DNA of 64,000 bases from Rhodospirillaceae bacterium (GTDB lineage: Bacteria > Pseudomonadota > Alphaproteobacteria > SP197): NCBI GenBank assembly GCA_002722885.1, contig PBNE01000013.1, forward strand, positions 226,831 through 290,830, read 5' to 3'. This document shows, piece after piece, positions 8,589-17,194 of this stretch. The notes beneath the pieces are model-generated. The model was not told the DNA's origin, searched no databases, and worked only from the letters and a program-made list of their open reading frames with translations. Numbering within the stretch: position 1 is the first letter of the stretch; each line of letters opens with the position of its first letter. A program made the translations under genes and the position numbers.

Positions 8589-10666
8589 TCCGTCACCTCC
8601 AACGTCACCGCATAGGGATGGACATCGATCATCCACTCGTTCATCGCCTGCTCCATCTCCGTCGTCGCCCCAACGAAGCGCATGAAGTAGATCGGCTCCG
8701 CACGACTGCGCAGACGCACGGCGAGGGTGTACTCGCCCGGCTTGCTCATGGCTTCGGCGGGAACAGTGTAGTCGGCATCGCGCCAGCCCAGCGGCGGGAT
8801 ACTGCGACCTTCCATGCGGATGAAGGGAGGATGGTTGAGCACAGTCGTTGGCACGTTCGCCGGCCGCAGGAAGGGAATCTGGTCGATATCAAAGTTGACC
8901 GGCAGATACATCTCCCGGTCCGTGCCCTTCACATTGGTCGTCAAAAACTTGGTCTGCAGATTGAACAGTTGATCGTCATGCGCGATCTCGCCTGCCGCGA
9001 CCTCGAGCGAGTGGAGGTCGGCCATGTCACCGTTGCCATCGACATAGCCGGACTCGAACACGGTGACGCCGTCAGGATCGATCAGCGCCACATTTAACCA
9101 GATTTCGGGCTGGGCGCCGAGCGAGCCGGAAGGCAGGTTGTGGCCCTCGTCGGTGTTGGTGACGCGATAGCTGAACGAGAAGGATTGACCAACCGCCGGG
9201 GGACTGTCGAAGTAGGGACCATCGATCCGTGAGCCGTTCTCCATGACCTGCACCCTGAGATCGCGCTTCTGATCGAGAAGCATCAGGTTCCAATCGATCA
9301 CTTCGCGCGCCTCGATACGGTCGTCGGAATAGGCCCAGGTGTCAGGCCATTCGTAACTGAATGCGAGCTGCAGGGTGTCAACCGCGTCGTCGAGCCGTTC
9401 GGCAAGCACCTCGGCATCGCCAGCGCCTGCGATCAGATCTTCGACCGTGAGCTCGAAGGCAGCAAAGGCCTGCTCCAGTCCCGACGGATCCTCGAGCTGC
9501 TCGATGCGGCCGTCGACGGCTTCTTCGGCATAGTCAAGCAGGTCGTAAAGGTCGTCCTCCGGCATGGTGTCGCCGGTATCGGCCGCCTCATAGACCAGAT
9601 CGACGACATCGGGCGCCGTGAACTCGAAGGTATCCTCATAAGCGAAAGCGACTTCCTCGTAGTCGTCGGTGCCCCAATTCGAGCGATAGTCGAAGTTTAA
9701 CCACTCCTCGATCGTCCAGGACTCGGCATCAGGATTGTGGGGAAAAATCCCAGGATGAGCGATCGGATAACCCGGACCGTAGAACGCGTGGTTATGGTGC
9801 GGCCGCGGTTCGCCAACCGGTTCGCCGTCGACGATCGCGGCATAGTCCATGTCGTAACCCGCAGCGATCCCTGGGATTTCGCCCATATGGCAGTCTTGGC
9901 ACTGCACGCCTGCGGCAGCAGCGGGGGAATCCCGGTACTGGTCCCAGACGACCTCGAGTTTGATACCGGGATCCACAGCAACTTGGTGGCACGAGACGCA
10001 GAACTCAGATTCGGTAATCTGCTCGAACTCGATGACGCCCTGGTGGATTGCCGATCCACGGCTTTCACCGTCGATGTCGACCTTCCAGTAGTCGGGGTCT
10101 TCCAGAACCTCGGCAATATTGCTGCCCTCGCCGCTACCGCGCATGGGCTCGTAGATCTCACCGGCTGTAATCGTACGCTCGCCATCGACCTTGCCGTATG
10201 CGCCAGCGACGCGGTGACAAGTGATGCAAGTGACACCTTCCCGCGAAATCTGACTGCGTTCCCAAAGCGGCGCCTCGCGCGGCTCGCCCATCTGCGTTCC
10301 GACCTGCTGATGGCAGCGCACGCAGAAGCTACCGATCGTACCCGAAGAGAGATCGTTGATAGTCTGCTCGAACTTGTGAAACATCGGCGAAATCGACGAA
10401 TAGGCGTGGTTAGACGAGGCCCATTCCCAATAGATGCGCTCGTGACAGGCGATACACTGGCTCGCGCTGGGATAGTTCTCTTCCAGAAACACCGCGGCGT
10501 GCGGATCCTCAATCGCCGCCATCTCGACCTCAGCCTCGTCGTCGACCTCCTCCTGGCCGAACGCACCGGCGCCAATCGTTAGCAACGCGGCCATCGCCAG
10601 AACCGTCAGCCAGAGCGTGGCCTGAGACCTGAAGATCTGGTCATGAGAAGATTGTGTGGACGTCAT
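8585..10666 (-). CDS. Pentaheme c-type cytochrome, c554-like N-terminal half
   Basis: A 693-residue exported protein (signal/anchor near LTVLAMAALLTIGAGAFG). Five CxxCH motifs fall within residues ~70-260: CIACH, CVRCH, CITCH, CVSCH and CQDCH. Several extra His residues (SNHAYSS, HHNHAFYGPGYP) could serve as distal ligands. The spacing resembles cytochrome c554/multiheme c families. The second half is heme-free: an acidic helical stretch (~330-430), then a beta-rich domain (VGQSFSFSYRVTNTDEGHNL) that looks like an immunoglobulin-type or docking domain. It overlaps the barrel gene by 4 bp and follows the decaheme gene after 6 bp. Likely a periplasmic or outer-surface electron carrier; partner and acceptor are unknown. 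Confidence 0.85.
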   Translation of the reverse strand: MTSTQSSHDQIFRSQATLWLTVLAMAALLTIGAGAFGQEEVDDEAEVEMAAIEDPHAAVFLEENYPSASQCIACHERIYWEWASSNHAYSSISPMFHKFEQTINDLSSGTIGSFCVRCHQQVGTQMGEPREAPLWERSQISREGVTCITCHRVAGAYGKVDGERTITAGEIYEPMRGSGEGSNIAEVLEDPDYWKVDIDGESRGSAIHQGVIEFEQITESEFCVSCHQVAVDPGIKLEVVWDQYRDSPAAAAGVQCQDCHMGEIPGIAAGYDMDYAAIVDGEPVGEPRPHHNHAFYGPGYPIAHPGIFPHNPDAESWTIEEWLNFDYRSNWGTDDYEEVAFAYEDTFEFTAPDVVDLVYEAADTGDTMPEDDLYDLLDYAEEAVDGRIEQLEDPSGLEQAFAAFELTVEDLIAGAGDAEVLAERLDDAVDTLQLAFSYEWPDTWAYSDDRIEAREVIDWNLMLLDQKRDLRVQVMENGSRIDGPYFDSPPAVGQSFSFSYRVTNTDEGHNLPSGSLGAQPEIWLNVALIDPDGVTVFESGYVDGNGDMADLHSLEVAAGEIAHDDQLFNLQTKFLTTNVKGTDREMYLPVNFDIDQIPFLRPANVPTTVLNHPPFIRMEGRSIPPLGWRDADYTVPAEAMSKPGEYTLAVRLRSRAEPIYFMRFVGATTEMEQAMNEWMIDVHPYAVTLEVTE

Positions 10667-10672
10667 GGTGCG

Positions 10673-12673
10673 TCACTCCATCGTTGCTTCAAGCTCCACC
10701 ATGCGGCGGAGGAAACCAGTTTCAAGATGATAATTGTGACAAAGCAAACAGCCTTCGTCGGCAGCGATCGCCTGGAGGCCGTCGTCACCTTCGCCGTGAC
10801 ACGATAGACATTGGGCGTTCCCGATCGAACGGAAGCTCGAAACCGGGCGGTTCGCGTCAAGGGTTTCGTATGCACCGGCGATGCCGCTTTCTTCCTTTAG
10901 ACGATGACAGACCGAACAGGAAGTGCCTTCGCCCAGAACATTCAGATGCGGGCCGTGGCTGTAGCGCACGTAAGGGCTCCAGGGTGTGTTGTCGCTTTCC
11001 CATCGGACCTCGACCGGCGTCGCAGGATCGGTCGGATTGCCGTTCGACACGCTCATGCTGTGACACCTGGCACACGAACCGGGTCCCTGTCCCGGGCTCA
11101 TGAGCGTGTCACGGACAAAGAGCGCGTGATCGACATCGCCACTGGCCTCCGCAGCCAGTGTCGGAGCGGCCGCGGCGAGATCGAGCCAGGCGGTCATCAC
11201 TGGATCCGCATGGCCCGACGCCATGTAGTCGACAGTCAGGCCGTCCACGTACCAACCGCCGCCGGGTGGCGGGTCCTGACGGACGTCAGCATTGGCCATC
11301 CACGCGCAGACCGCGGTGCGCACCGTATCGTCGTTCAGGCCGGCCAGCAGGGCGACACCGTCCACCGTTCCGTCGGTACGATCCTCGATCAGGCTCGCCA
11401 GCGGCTCGCTTCCACTGTCGGCAAGATCGAGATAAAGCCAGAGCAGGTCGTCGACCAAAGGTTCATCGGCCGGCAGGTCGTAGATATCGGGGTTCTCCGC
11501 ATCAAGCGCCCATTGCATCAGCGGCGTCATAGCTTCGCCGAACGCCACCGATTCGAAATCGCCGAAGGGGTCGCCTTCGGCCACGGCGGCGCGGGCGACG
11601 ATGAGAGAGCGGTAGAATTCAGGCGATCCGCGGTCGGGACATAGTTCGGCAAGGTACTCGTGATCGAGTGCTGCGAATTGTTCGGCCGAGAACTCGGGCA
11701 GCGCCAGCACCGGCAGCGAGCGGTCGTCGAGGTCGCCCGCATGGCAGGACGCGCAGGACTCTTCGAAACCACGCACCGGTACGAAATCCGTCGCACGGTC
11801 GACAACGTGGCAATCGACGCAACCTGTGGGATCGTCTGCCGCGGCCTGAAGGAAGTGCTTGCCCAGATGGGTGACGTGGTCGAACCGCAGCGCGGTTCGC
11901 TGGAGAGATGGATAAAGCTCACCGAAGGGCACGTGGTCGGTGAAGCTCTCCATCGCGACCAGATGGCACGTGCTGCATTGCGCGTCGGTCATCTCGACTA
12001 AGTTCGCATCCAGGCCGTCGTGTTCGGTATGGCAACTGATGCATTCCATCTGCGCAAGGTCGGGATTGCGCAGTGAGGACATCGCTACCGATTCAAAGTT
12101 ATGCGGATTGCGGACATCGCCCTCGAAAACATGGCAGTCGAGGCAGGCGGAGGTCATGTCCTGGCCGACGAAGATGCTGCCCAGCCAGTCGCCCAGATCA
12201 CCGTCGTGGGCGACGTGGCACGCACCGCAATCGTCGCCTACAAACAGCAGATGCGAGCTTGAGATCATACCCGGGCTGAGGCTGTTGGTGGCATGGCTCG
12301 CGTCGCTACCGGTTTCGATGATGGCACCCAGCAGGGCGATCATGGCGATCACCGCGAGAAAGGTAATTCGGGAGCGCTGATGACGCAGGGACCGCCGCGG
12401 CACGCAGGGTGGACGCCGCCGCGCACAGCGCCCCTCGGGATCCGGGCCCTCCGCGCACGGACCGCCGGCGGAGACCGGTCTGCGGCACTCCCAGCGATCC
12501 TTGCTTGCATTATGGAATGGCCGGCAAGCCGTAACGCCGCCGCAGCTTCCATCGCCGTTGGGTCCCATCGGACACGGCCGGCCCCAGATCGCCGCTCGCC
12601 CGCAACGCCACTTGCGGTTGGGCCGTTCGTAGGGGCTGCGATCAAACTTGAACCTGTCGGATGAGAGCTTCAC
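10673..12673 (-). CDS. Decaheme membrane-anchored cytochrome c with cytoplasmic Cys-rich head
   Basis: A 666-residue protein. Residues 1-95 are basic and cysteine-rich, with two copies of a four-Cys pattern (C24, C34, C44, C50 and C63, C73, C83, C90; spacing CX9CX9CX5-6C). A single membrane helix follows near 103-122 (ITFLAVIAMIALLGAI), then a periplasmic part with ten CxxCH motifs: six in the first ~190 residues (CGACH, CLDCH, CISCH, CSTCH, CVDCH, CASCH) and four near the C-terminus (CARCH, CSVCH, CLSCH, CLLCH). A heme-free helical segment separates the two groups. The topology (Cys-rich head inside, hemes outside) suggests a direct trans-membrane electron relay. Sits 5 bp after the cytochrome b gene and 6 bp before the pentaheme gene. 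Confidence 0.85.
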   Translation of the reverse strand: MKLSSDRFKFDRSPYERPNRKWRCGRAAIWGRPCPMGPNGDGSCGGVTACRPFHNASKDRWECRRPVSAGGPCAEGPDPEGRCARRRPPCVPRRSLRHQRSRITFLAVIAMIALLGAIIETGSDASHATNSLSPGMISSSHLLFVGDDCGACHVAHDGDLGDWLGSIFVGQDMTSACLDCHVFEGDVRNPHNFESVAMSSLRNPDLAQMECISCHTEHDGLDANLVEMTDAQCSTCHLVAMESFTDHVPFGELYPSLQRTALRFDHVTHLGKHFLQAAADDPTGCVDCHVVDRATDFVPVRGFEESCASCHAGDLDDRSLPVLALPEFSAEQFAALDHEYLAELCPDRGSPEFYRSLIVARAAVAEGDPFGDFESVAFGEAMTPLMQWALDAENPDIYDLPADEPLVDDLLWLYLDLADSGSEPLASLIEDRTDGTVDGVALLAGLNDDTVRTAVCAWMANADVRQDPPPGGGWYVDGLTVDYMASGHADPVMTAWLDLAAAAPTLAAEASGDVDHALFVRDTLMSPGQGPGSCARCHSMSVSNGNPTDPATPVEVRWESDNTPWSPYVRYSHGPHLNVLGEGTSCSVCHRLKEESGIAGAYETLDANRPVSSFRSIGNAQCLSCHGEGDDGLQAIAADEGCLLCHNYHLETGFLRRMVELEATME

Positions 12674-12678
12674 GGCGT

Positions 12679-13503
12679 TCAGACGAGATAAACGTGGACG
12701 AGGATGACGTGCCAGATCACAAGCACCAGAAAGGCGTAGGTGGCGGGCACATGGACCAAGAGCCAGACCTTGAGCAGCCGCTGCAGCGTGTAGGAGCGAT
12801 CAAGATCGATCTTGAGATAGGCCAGGGCTTGCAGCCTGGAGCAGTAGTCATGCTCCTCGCCCTGCAGATAGATACTGACGCTGTCGATGTGATGGCGAAG
12901 CCAGAAATTGGCGGTGTTGGCGACAAAGAGCGACGAAATCGCGAAGCGCGGCTTTCGGAAGTACCAGTGCAGGTTTTCGCGGTAGAGTCGCGGCAAAACC
13001 TCGCTGCCGGTCTTTTCGGCACATTCCATGATGATCTCTTCGGCCTGTCGCCGAAGCTCGTAGAGATCGCCGGGGATGCGCTCCCAGATGAACTCGTTCT
13101 GGATTTTCGTGAGCGCCGTTGAGAGCACGCGCTGGAGGATGTAACCCGCGATCCCCGATAACACGACCGCATAGAACAGCAGGGCCAACAACAGCTCGTA
13201 GCCGCTGGGCCAGAGCGTGCGGGCATGAAGCGCGTAGACGATGATCACGCCGATCCCGACGACGACGTGCACAACCAACCAGTAGCTGCTTCTGCCCAGG
13301 GGCAGCATCGAGAGCTTCTTGCGAATGTTGTAGAGCGCGAGAAACACGATGGAGGCGAGCAGCAGCCAGCCTGTTTCGATCTCGGGATGCCCGAGAACGA
13401 GAGCTTGGCTGTAATCATACCAGGCGACGGCCGCACACGAGCCGACAAGGAACATACCGAAACCGACACGAAACGCGAAACGCAAAGCGTTGCCGCGAAT
13501 CAT
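12679..13503 (-). CDS. b-type membrane cytochrome subunit
   Basis: A 274-residue membrane protein with about five helices: ~8-28, ~44-60, ~73-97, ~104-124 and ~243-272. Histidines placed inside or at the edge of helices (WLVVHVVVG, YALHARTLW, LLVHVPATY, VIWHVILVHVYLV) can ligate two b-hemes. A soluble loop (~130-235) sits between helices 4 and 5. The pattern resembles cytochrome b561/Cbc-type quinone-reactive subunits, though no family can be fixed by eye. Its ATG overlaps the stop of the cNMP/Fe-S gene by 4 bp. It probably exchanges electrons between the quinone pool, the cytoplasmic Fe-S protein and the multiheme cytochromes. Confidence 0.75.
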   Translation of the reverse strand: MIRGNALRFAFRVGFGMFLVGSCAAVAWYDYSQALVLGHPEIETGWLLLASIVFLALYNIRKKLSMLPLGRSSYWLVVHVVVGIGVIIVYALHARTLWPSGYELLLALLFYAVVLSGIAGYILQRVLSTALTKIQNEFIWERIPGDLYELRRQAEEIIMECAEKTGSEVLPRLYRENLHWYFRKPRFAISSLFVANTANFWLRHHIDSVSIYLQGEEHDYCSRLQALAYLKIDLDRSYTLQRLLKVWLLVHVPATYAFLVLVIWHVILVHVYLV

Positions 13504-15224
13504 CGTTCTTCCGCCATCTGCACAAGATCCGCAAAACTGCTTCGACGCAGAGCATCATGGGGACAGGCGCGCACACACGCGGGTCCGGCCGGCTGGTCGT
13601 AGCAGAAGTCGCACTTGGTGGCCTTCAAGAGCGGCACCCCCTGTTCGCTGTCGATGATCACCTCGTCGCGGTCATTGCGAATCTCGACCATGCGGATGTT
13701 GTCGTATGGACAAGCGTTGGCGCAGGTCTGGCAGCCGATGCATGTCGTGTCGTTGATCACGACCATGCCGCTTGCCTCGTCGCGATGGATGGCGCCGGTC
13801 GGGCAACCGATCATGCAGACCGGATCGGTACAATGCATGCAGGCGTTGGCTACCATCCAATGTGAATGATCCTTGCCGTGACGCACGAATCGTGGATTGC
13901 CATCGTGGGTCGAGGCACAGGCACGGACACAATCGTCACAGCGGACACAGCGATCCAGATCGATCACCATGGCGCGCGTACCATTGATGAAACGCTCACC
14001 GATCGCCCACTCGAGCAGCGAGTCATCGGCGAGCGGCCGTTCGAAAGCTGATTGTAGATCGTCGGACGGGGACTGGCGGAGATTGGGAAAAACGTGCCGT
14101 TCCATGACAAAATAGGGCACACGCAATACGTCGACATACCCAAGTGGCGTCAGCGACGCGCGCATGGCGACATCGTCGTCGCCCCTCCAAAGTCGGTAGA
14201 GTTCATCGAGACCAAAGACATCGCCAGCACGCAGATAGGTCAGCGCACGCTCGCCATTGCCGATGCGCCTGGTGACCTTGGCGAAGCCGCCGCGGATCAT
14301 CAGAAGGCCGTCGGGGTAATCGCCCTCGTTCACGATCTTCGCACCGACGCTTTCTGCGCCCCGGCGCTTGAAATCAACGTTCCAGTCGAACGATCCATAC
14401 GACTCAAACAGCGTGTCGGCAGCCACCGCATCAATCAGTTCCGACGACAGGCCGGAGAATAGGGCATCTTCTTGCAGATGAAGCTTCAGCGCGTTGTTGC
14501 GATAGGTTGAGTCGATGCGTTCGCGCCACCCCGGATCGTAGCGGCGTAGTTCGCGCAGACCCTGCCAACGGATTTCAAGCAGAAGCGCATCGACCTCCGC
14601 AACAACCGTCGCGGTCCGGGGACTACGCGCTACAGCAGCGATCTCACCAAAGATGCGCCCTTCGCCCAGGGACACCGTCGTCTGTGTCTGACGGACGTAG
14701 TCCATGTCGAGTCTTGTCTGTTGCTGCTCGACCGTCCGGACGCTGCGCTCTGACACATCATTCATGCGCCGCAATTCCATGATCTTGCCACGGTTCGTCC
14801 AGAGCTGAGACAAAGCAGACAAGAGGCTCTTTCGACGTGATGGCGCGCGCCCCAGCATCGACGGTGGCAAACCGGGTGTCAGCGCGACGCAGACCGAGCC
14901 TTCCACCACGAGGAATGCGGAATTGCCGTAGTCACCCTCACGCACGACGACGTCACCAGCCTGATAACGGATCAGTCTCGTATCGTTGGCGAGGATACCG
15001 TCCAGCGGAATCTGAACAGGGAAGCGATGGGCTTGGACGCCGTCAAACGCGGGCAGCGCGAGAATACGTTCAACGTCGTGGCTCGAGAGCTCCTCATCGA
15101 ACGGTTTATCCCAGCGTTGAGGCCGAGGAACGGCATCCATCGGCCAACCTGCCCGTCGCATACGCTCACGCCCCCGATCGAGTTGTGCCGAACTGTCACT
15201 TGTACTCGGTCGGCACGAGATCAC
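13500..15224 (-). CDS. Double cyclic-nucleotide-binding domain fused to a four-cluster ferredoxin
   Basis: Up to 574 residues, soluble, with no signal or membrane helix. The first two thirds contain two cNMP-binding (CAP_ED) domains: one around 60-230 (YQAGDVVVREGDYGNSAFLV, then GRIFGEIAAVARSPRTATVV with the phosphate-cassette Arg), and a second around 265-390 (VNEGDYPDGLLMIRGG). The C-terminal ~150 residues carry four ferredoxin cysteine motifs (CVRCDDCVRAC, CMHCTDPVCMIGC, CIGCQTCANAC, CDFCYDQPAGPACVRAC), enough for four [4Fe-4S] clusters as in HybA/DmsB-type subunits. The start is uncertain: a GTG at 15224 overlaps the tetraheme gene, while ATGs at 15161 and 15140 are alternatives. I infer a cytoplasmic electron-transfer subunit whose activity is gated by cAMP/cGMP or another nucleotide. 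Confidence 0.85.
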   Translation of the reverse strand: MISCRPSTSDSSAQLDRGRERMRRAGWPMDAVPRPQRWDKPFDEELSSHDVERILALPAFDGVQAHRFPVQIPLDGILANDTRLIRYQAGDVVVREGDYGNSAFLVVEGSVCVALTPGLPPSMLGRAPSRRKSLLSALSQLWTNRGKIMELRRMNDVSERSVRTVEQQQTRLDMDYVRQTQTTVSLGEGRIFGEIAAVARSPRTATVVAEVDALLLEIRWQGLRELRRYDPGWRERIDSTYRNNALKLHLQEDALFSGLSSELIDAVAADTLFESYGSFDWNVDFKRRGAESVGAKIVNEGDYPDGLLMIRGGFAKVTRRIGNGERALTYLRAGDVFGLDELYRLWRGDDDVAMRASLTPLGYVDVLRVPYFVMERHVFPNLRQSPSDDLQSAFERPLADDSLLEWAIGERFINGTRAMVIDLDRCVRCDDCVRACASTHDGNPRFVRHGKDHSHWMVANACMHCTDPVCMIGCPTGAIHRDEASGMVVINDTTCIGCQTCANACPYDNIRMVEIRNDRDEVIIDSEQGVPLLKATKCDFCYDQPAGPACVRACPHDALRRSSFADLVQMAEER

Positions 15225-16107
15225 TCACGGCAGCGGAGTGGTCCTGACCGGCGATCGCCAGAGCAAATGCTTCAGCATTCGCTTCAGTCGGATCGGCCAG
15301 CACGGCTGCGCCGACATCGATTCGTGACAGAGCCTCGGTAGCGCGCGCGATACGCACCTCCATCGCAGCGACGTAATCGGGATGAGAGGTCCGCGCCGAG
15401 CCCTCGGTCGCTGCGACAAGCGAGGCCGCCTGACCCACCAGATACCACTCAGCCGATTCGGCCGCGGTGAGTTCCTGATTAACGTCTCTGTCGGGCGGAT
15501 AGAAGCGGTGGCGCACCTGACCCTGGCTGTAGGCGATGTATTCGAAATCGCCATTCACGGGATGACCGGCATCCAGCATGATCTCCAGCGTCGCAACGTC
15601 GAGCGCATCGTTGTTGAGACCGTGGCAGGTGAAGCAGTTGCGCGTGGCGTCGTAGGTCATATGCGGCCAGATCATGCCTGCCGCAGCGGCATCGTTAATA
15701 CGCTGGGCTTCATGCTCCGCCGACTCCTGCTCGGCCGTAACGCCCTGACCACCGTAATTGTTGTGAATCTCGATCCAGTCCGACGCTGCACCGTGACAGC
15801 TTTCGCAGGACGGGCCCGCCACCGGATCGGGTTCACCGGAAGCATCTGTGAGCGCCGTGTAATGGCAGAGAATGCAAACTTCGCTCTTCTTGGGGTTCCG
15901 GTCGCCAACTTCCTTGACGATGTCGCGTGCGTCGCGGTTCCTGTGAAACTCGTCGAAGAGGGCAGCGTGTGGCGTGTCCTCCCAGACGGTGAATTCCGGC
16001 TTATGACACTTCTGACAAGCCTCTGGCCCTAGGAAATCCTGGGCCGATGCGGTCTGCATCAACGTGACCAATGCCAATGCCAGCAGTCCCCAACGAAGTA
16101 GCAGCAT
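15196..16107 (-). CDS. Tetraheme cytochrome c (c554-like)
   Basis: About 303 residues from the ATG at 16107, which has GAGGG upstream and opens directly into a signal peptide (MLLLRWGLLALALVTLMQTA, cleaved after ASA). Four CxxCH motifs (CQKCH, CILCH, CESCH, CFTCH) lie in the first ~160 residues with spacing like cytochrome c554/c-prime family proteins. The remainder is helical and heme-free. It is the first gene of the seven-gene operon. In nitrifiers c554 accepts electrons from hydroxylamine oxidoreductase; no such enzyme is here, so only the fold and the periplasmic electron-carrier role are claimed. Confidence 0.82.
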   Translation of the reverse strand: MLLLRWGLLALALVTLMQTASAQDFLGPEACQKCHKPEFTVWEDTPHAALFDEFHRNRDARDIVKEVGDRNPKKSEVCILCHYTALTDASGEPDPVAGPSCESCHGAASDWIEIHNNYGGQGVTAEQESAEHEAQRINDAAAAGMIWPHMTYDATRNCFTCHGLNNDALDVATLEIMLDAGHPVNGDFEYIAYSQGQVRHRFYPPDRDVNQELTAAESAEWYLVGQAASLVAATEGSARTSHPDYVAAMEVRIARATEALSRIDVGAAVLADPTEANAEAFALAIAGQDHSAAVSDLVPTEYK

Positions 16108-16261
16108 TTCGAAGATTCCCTCGACCATTTTAGCCGCGGTATCGACGACTATGCCCCGGCCAGTCACCCAAGCGGCTGGTAGCCCCAACCCACCTGAAAA
16201 CGAAACCGCAATTCTTGGAATCTATCGTTCAACAGCGATCAGGGCCTGTCAACAAACCAAA

Positions 16262-16326
16262 TGATCCTTCGCCCGCGAATTGGTCCATCCTGATGTTTGG
16301 GAAGGATGGCCAGATATGGCGAGGAT
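16262..16326 (+). mobile_element. IS end remnant (~63 bp), matching the copy at 30896
   Basis: The sequence from TGATCCTTCGCCCGCGAATT onwards is identical for 39 bp, and then nearly so (four mismatches in about 63 bp), to 30896-30958. The second copy leads into an IS3-type orfA. Here only the outer end survives and the match ends abruptly after GAGGA, so this is a solo IS end or scar upstream of the cytochrome operon. Confidence 0.7.
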
Positions 16327-16346
16327 CAATCGACTGTATCCCCTTG

Positions 16347-16535
16347 CTAGGTCCCAACCATGAGGTCGTTGCCCAGGCATTCGGTTCTCGAACGCAGCAG
16401 GAAGGACGCAGCCAAATTGTGCATGCTATCGGCTTGCTTCAGGGTTTCAGGGCAGTAGGGGTCGGCCTCCAGAAGCTGTTCTGCCATCACCTGCAGCAGA
16501 GTGGCCCGTTCGAGATCAGCATGTATGACGTCCAT
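16347..16535 (-). CDS. Small hypothetical protein (62 aa)
   Basis: The ATG at 16535 is preceded by AAAGGAG at ideal spacing, stronger evidence than for most short ORFs here. The product is acidic and helical (ATLLQVMAEQLLEADPYCPE) with no signal or membrane segment, and I recognise no family. It is transcribed toward the cytochrome operon with the IS-end scar between them. Confidence 0.5.
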   Translation of the reverse strand: MDVIHADLERATLLQVMAEQLLEADPYCPETLKQADSMHNLAASFLLRSRTECLGNDLMVGT

Positions 16536-16846
16536 CGTTGTACTCCTTTCAACGTTCTTTGTACGGAGCCGAGGCGAAATGCGATCACTGTCCTGCTACA
16601 ATTCCTGCGTCCAGCATCTGCCTGGCAAGCTGCGCTCTTAAGACGGTTTCGTCGATAGGCCAATTTGCCCGGGCCTTCGAAACCGGAGGGCCCCTTGTTC
16701 GCTGATCGTTGCCATGGACGGGGTCTCAAATGGGGCATTCGCCTAATTAAACGAATTAAACGTCTGATCTATTGTTTGTCGATCTTAAGAAGGAGGGGCC
16801 GATCATGGTCGGAACATCGGGCTCCATCCGCTATTCATCGATTGGC
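16536..16846. other. Gene-free AT-richer spacer
   Basis: About 310 bp with an AT-rich patch around 16740-16790 and a strong Shine-Dalgarno-like AAGGAGGGG near 16790. The plus ORF behind that site has the composition of a shadow frame, so no gene is called. Confidence 0.4.
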
Positions 16847-17155
16847 TCAGCCACCCCAAACATCATCGTATCGGGTCGTTCCGTCGCCTGCGGGGTAGTC
16901 GCGGTAAGTCGCGCGAGATGCATCGGCAACGTTACCGGCGTTGCGAAACGTCAGGCCGGTTACAAGGAATCCAACAGCAACAAGGACATGCCCCACGATC
17001 AGTTCGCCGTACCAAATCCAGGCGCCGGTTGCGGTGCAAAATATGGCGGTCCACATCATGGCGAGCGTACTCATGATCTGGAACCGCTGCGCCGGCGGCA
17101 GCGTGCGCAGGGGGTTGACCGAAGGATCCATTACAGATCGGTACAAGGAAAACAT
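16847..17155 (-). CDS. Small two-helix membrane protein (102 aa)
   Basis: The ATG at 17155 (preceded by GAAAGAG) is preferred to the GTG five codons upstream. Two hydrophobic helices are clear (MSTLAMMWTAIFCTATGAW and LIVGHVLVAVGFLVTGLTF) with short polar ends and a Tyr/Asp-rich tail. No family recognised. It lies 39 bp after the 52-residue ORF on the same strand, so the two may be co-transcribed. Confidence 0.55.
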   Translation of the reverse strand: MFSLYRSVMDPSVNPLRTLPPAQRFQIMSTLAMMWTAIFCTATGAWIWYGELIVGHVLVAVGFLVTGLTFRNAGNVADASRATYRDYPAGDGTTRYDDVWGG

Positions 17156-17194
17156 GGCAATCTCTTTCACGGATTGGTTGTCGGGTCTAGAACG

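Noticed and set aside
5755-16107. Assigning the cytochrome operon to nitrification or Mtr-type metal reduction
   Set aside because: No HAO or AMO, and the barrel is shorter than MtrB with no MtrA/MtrC signature; a specific function would be a guess.
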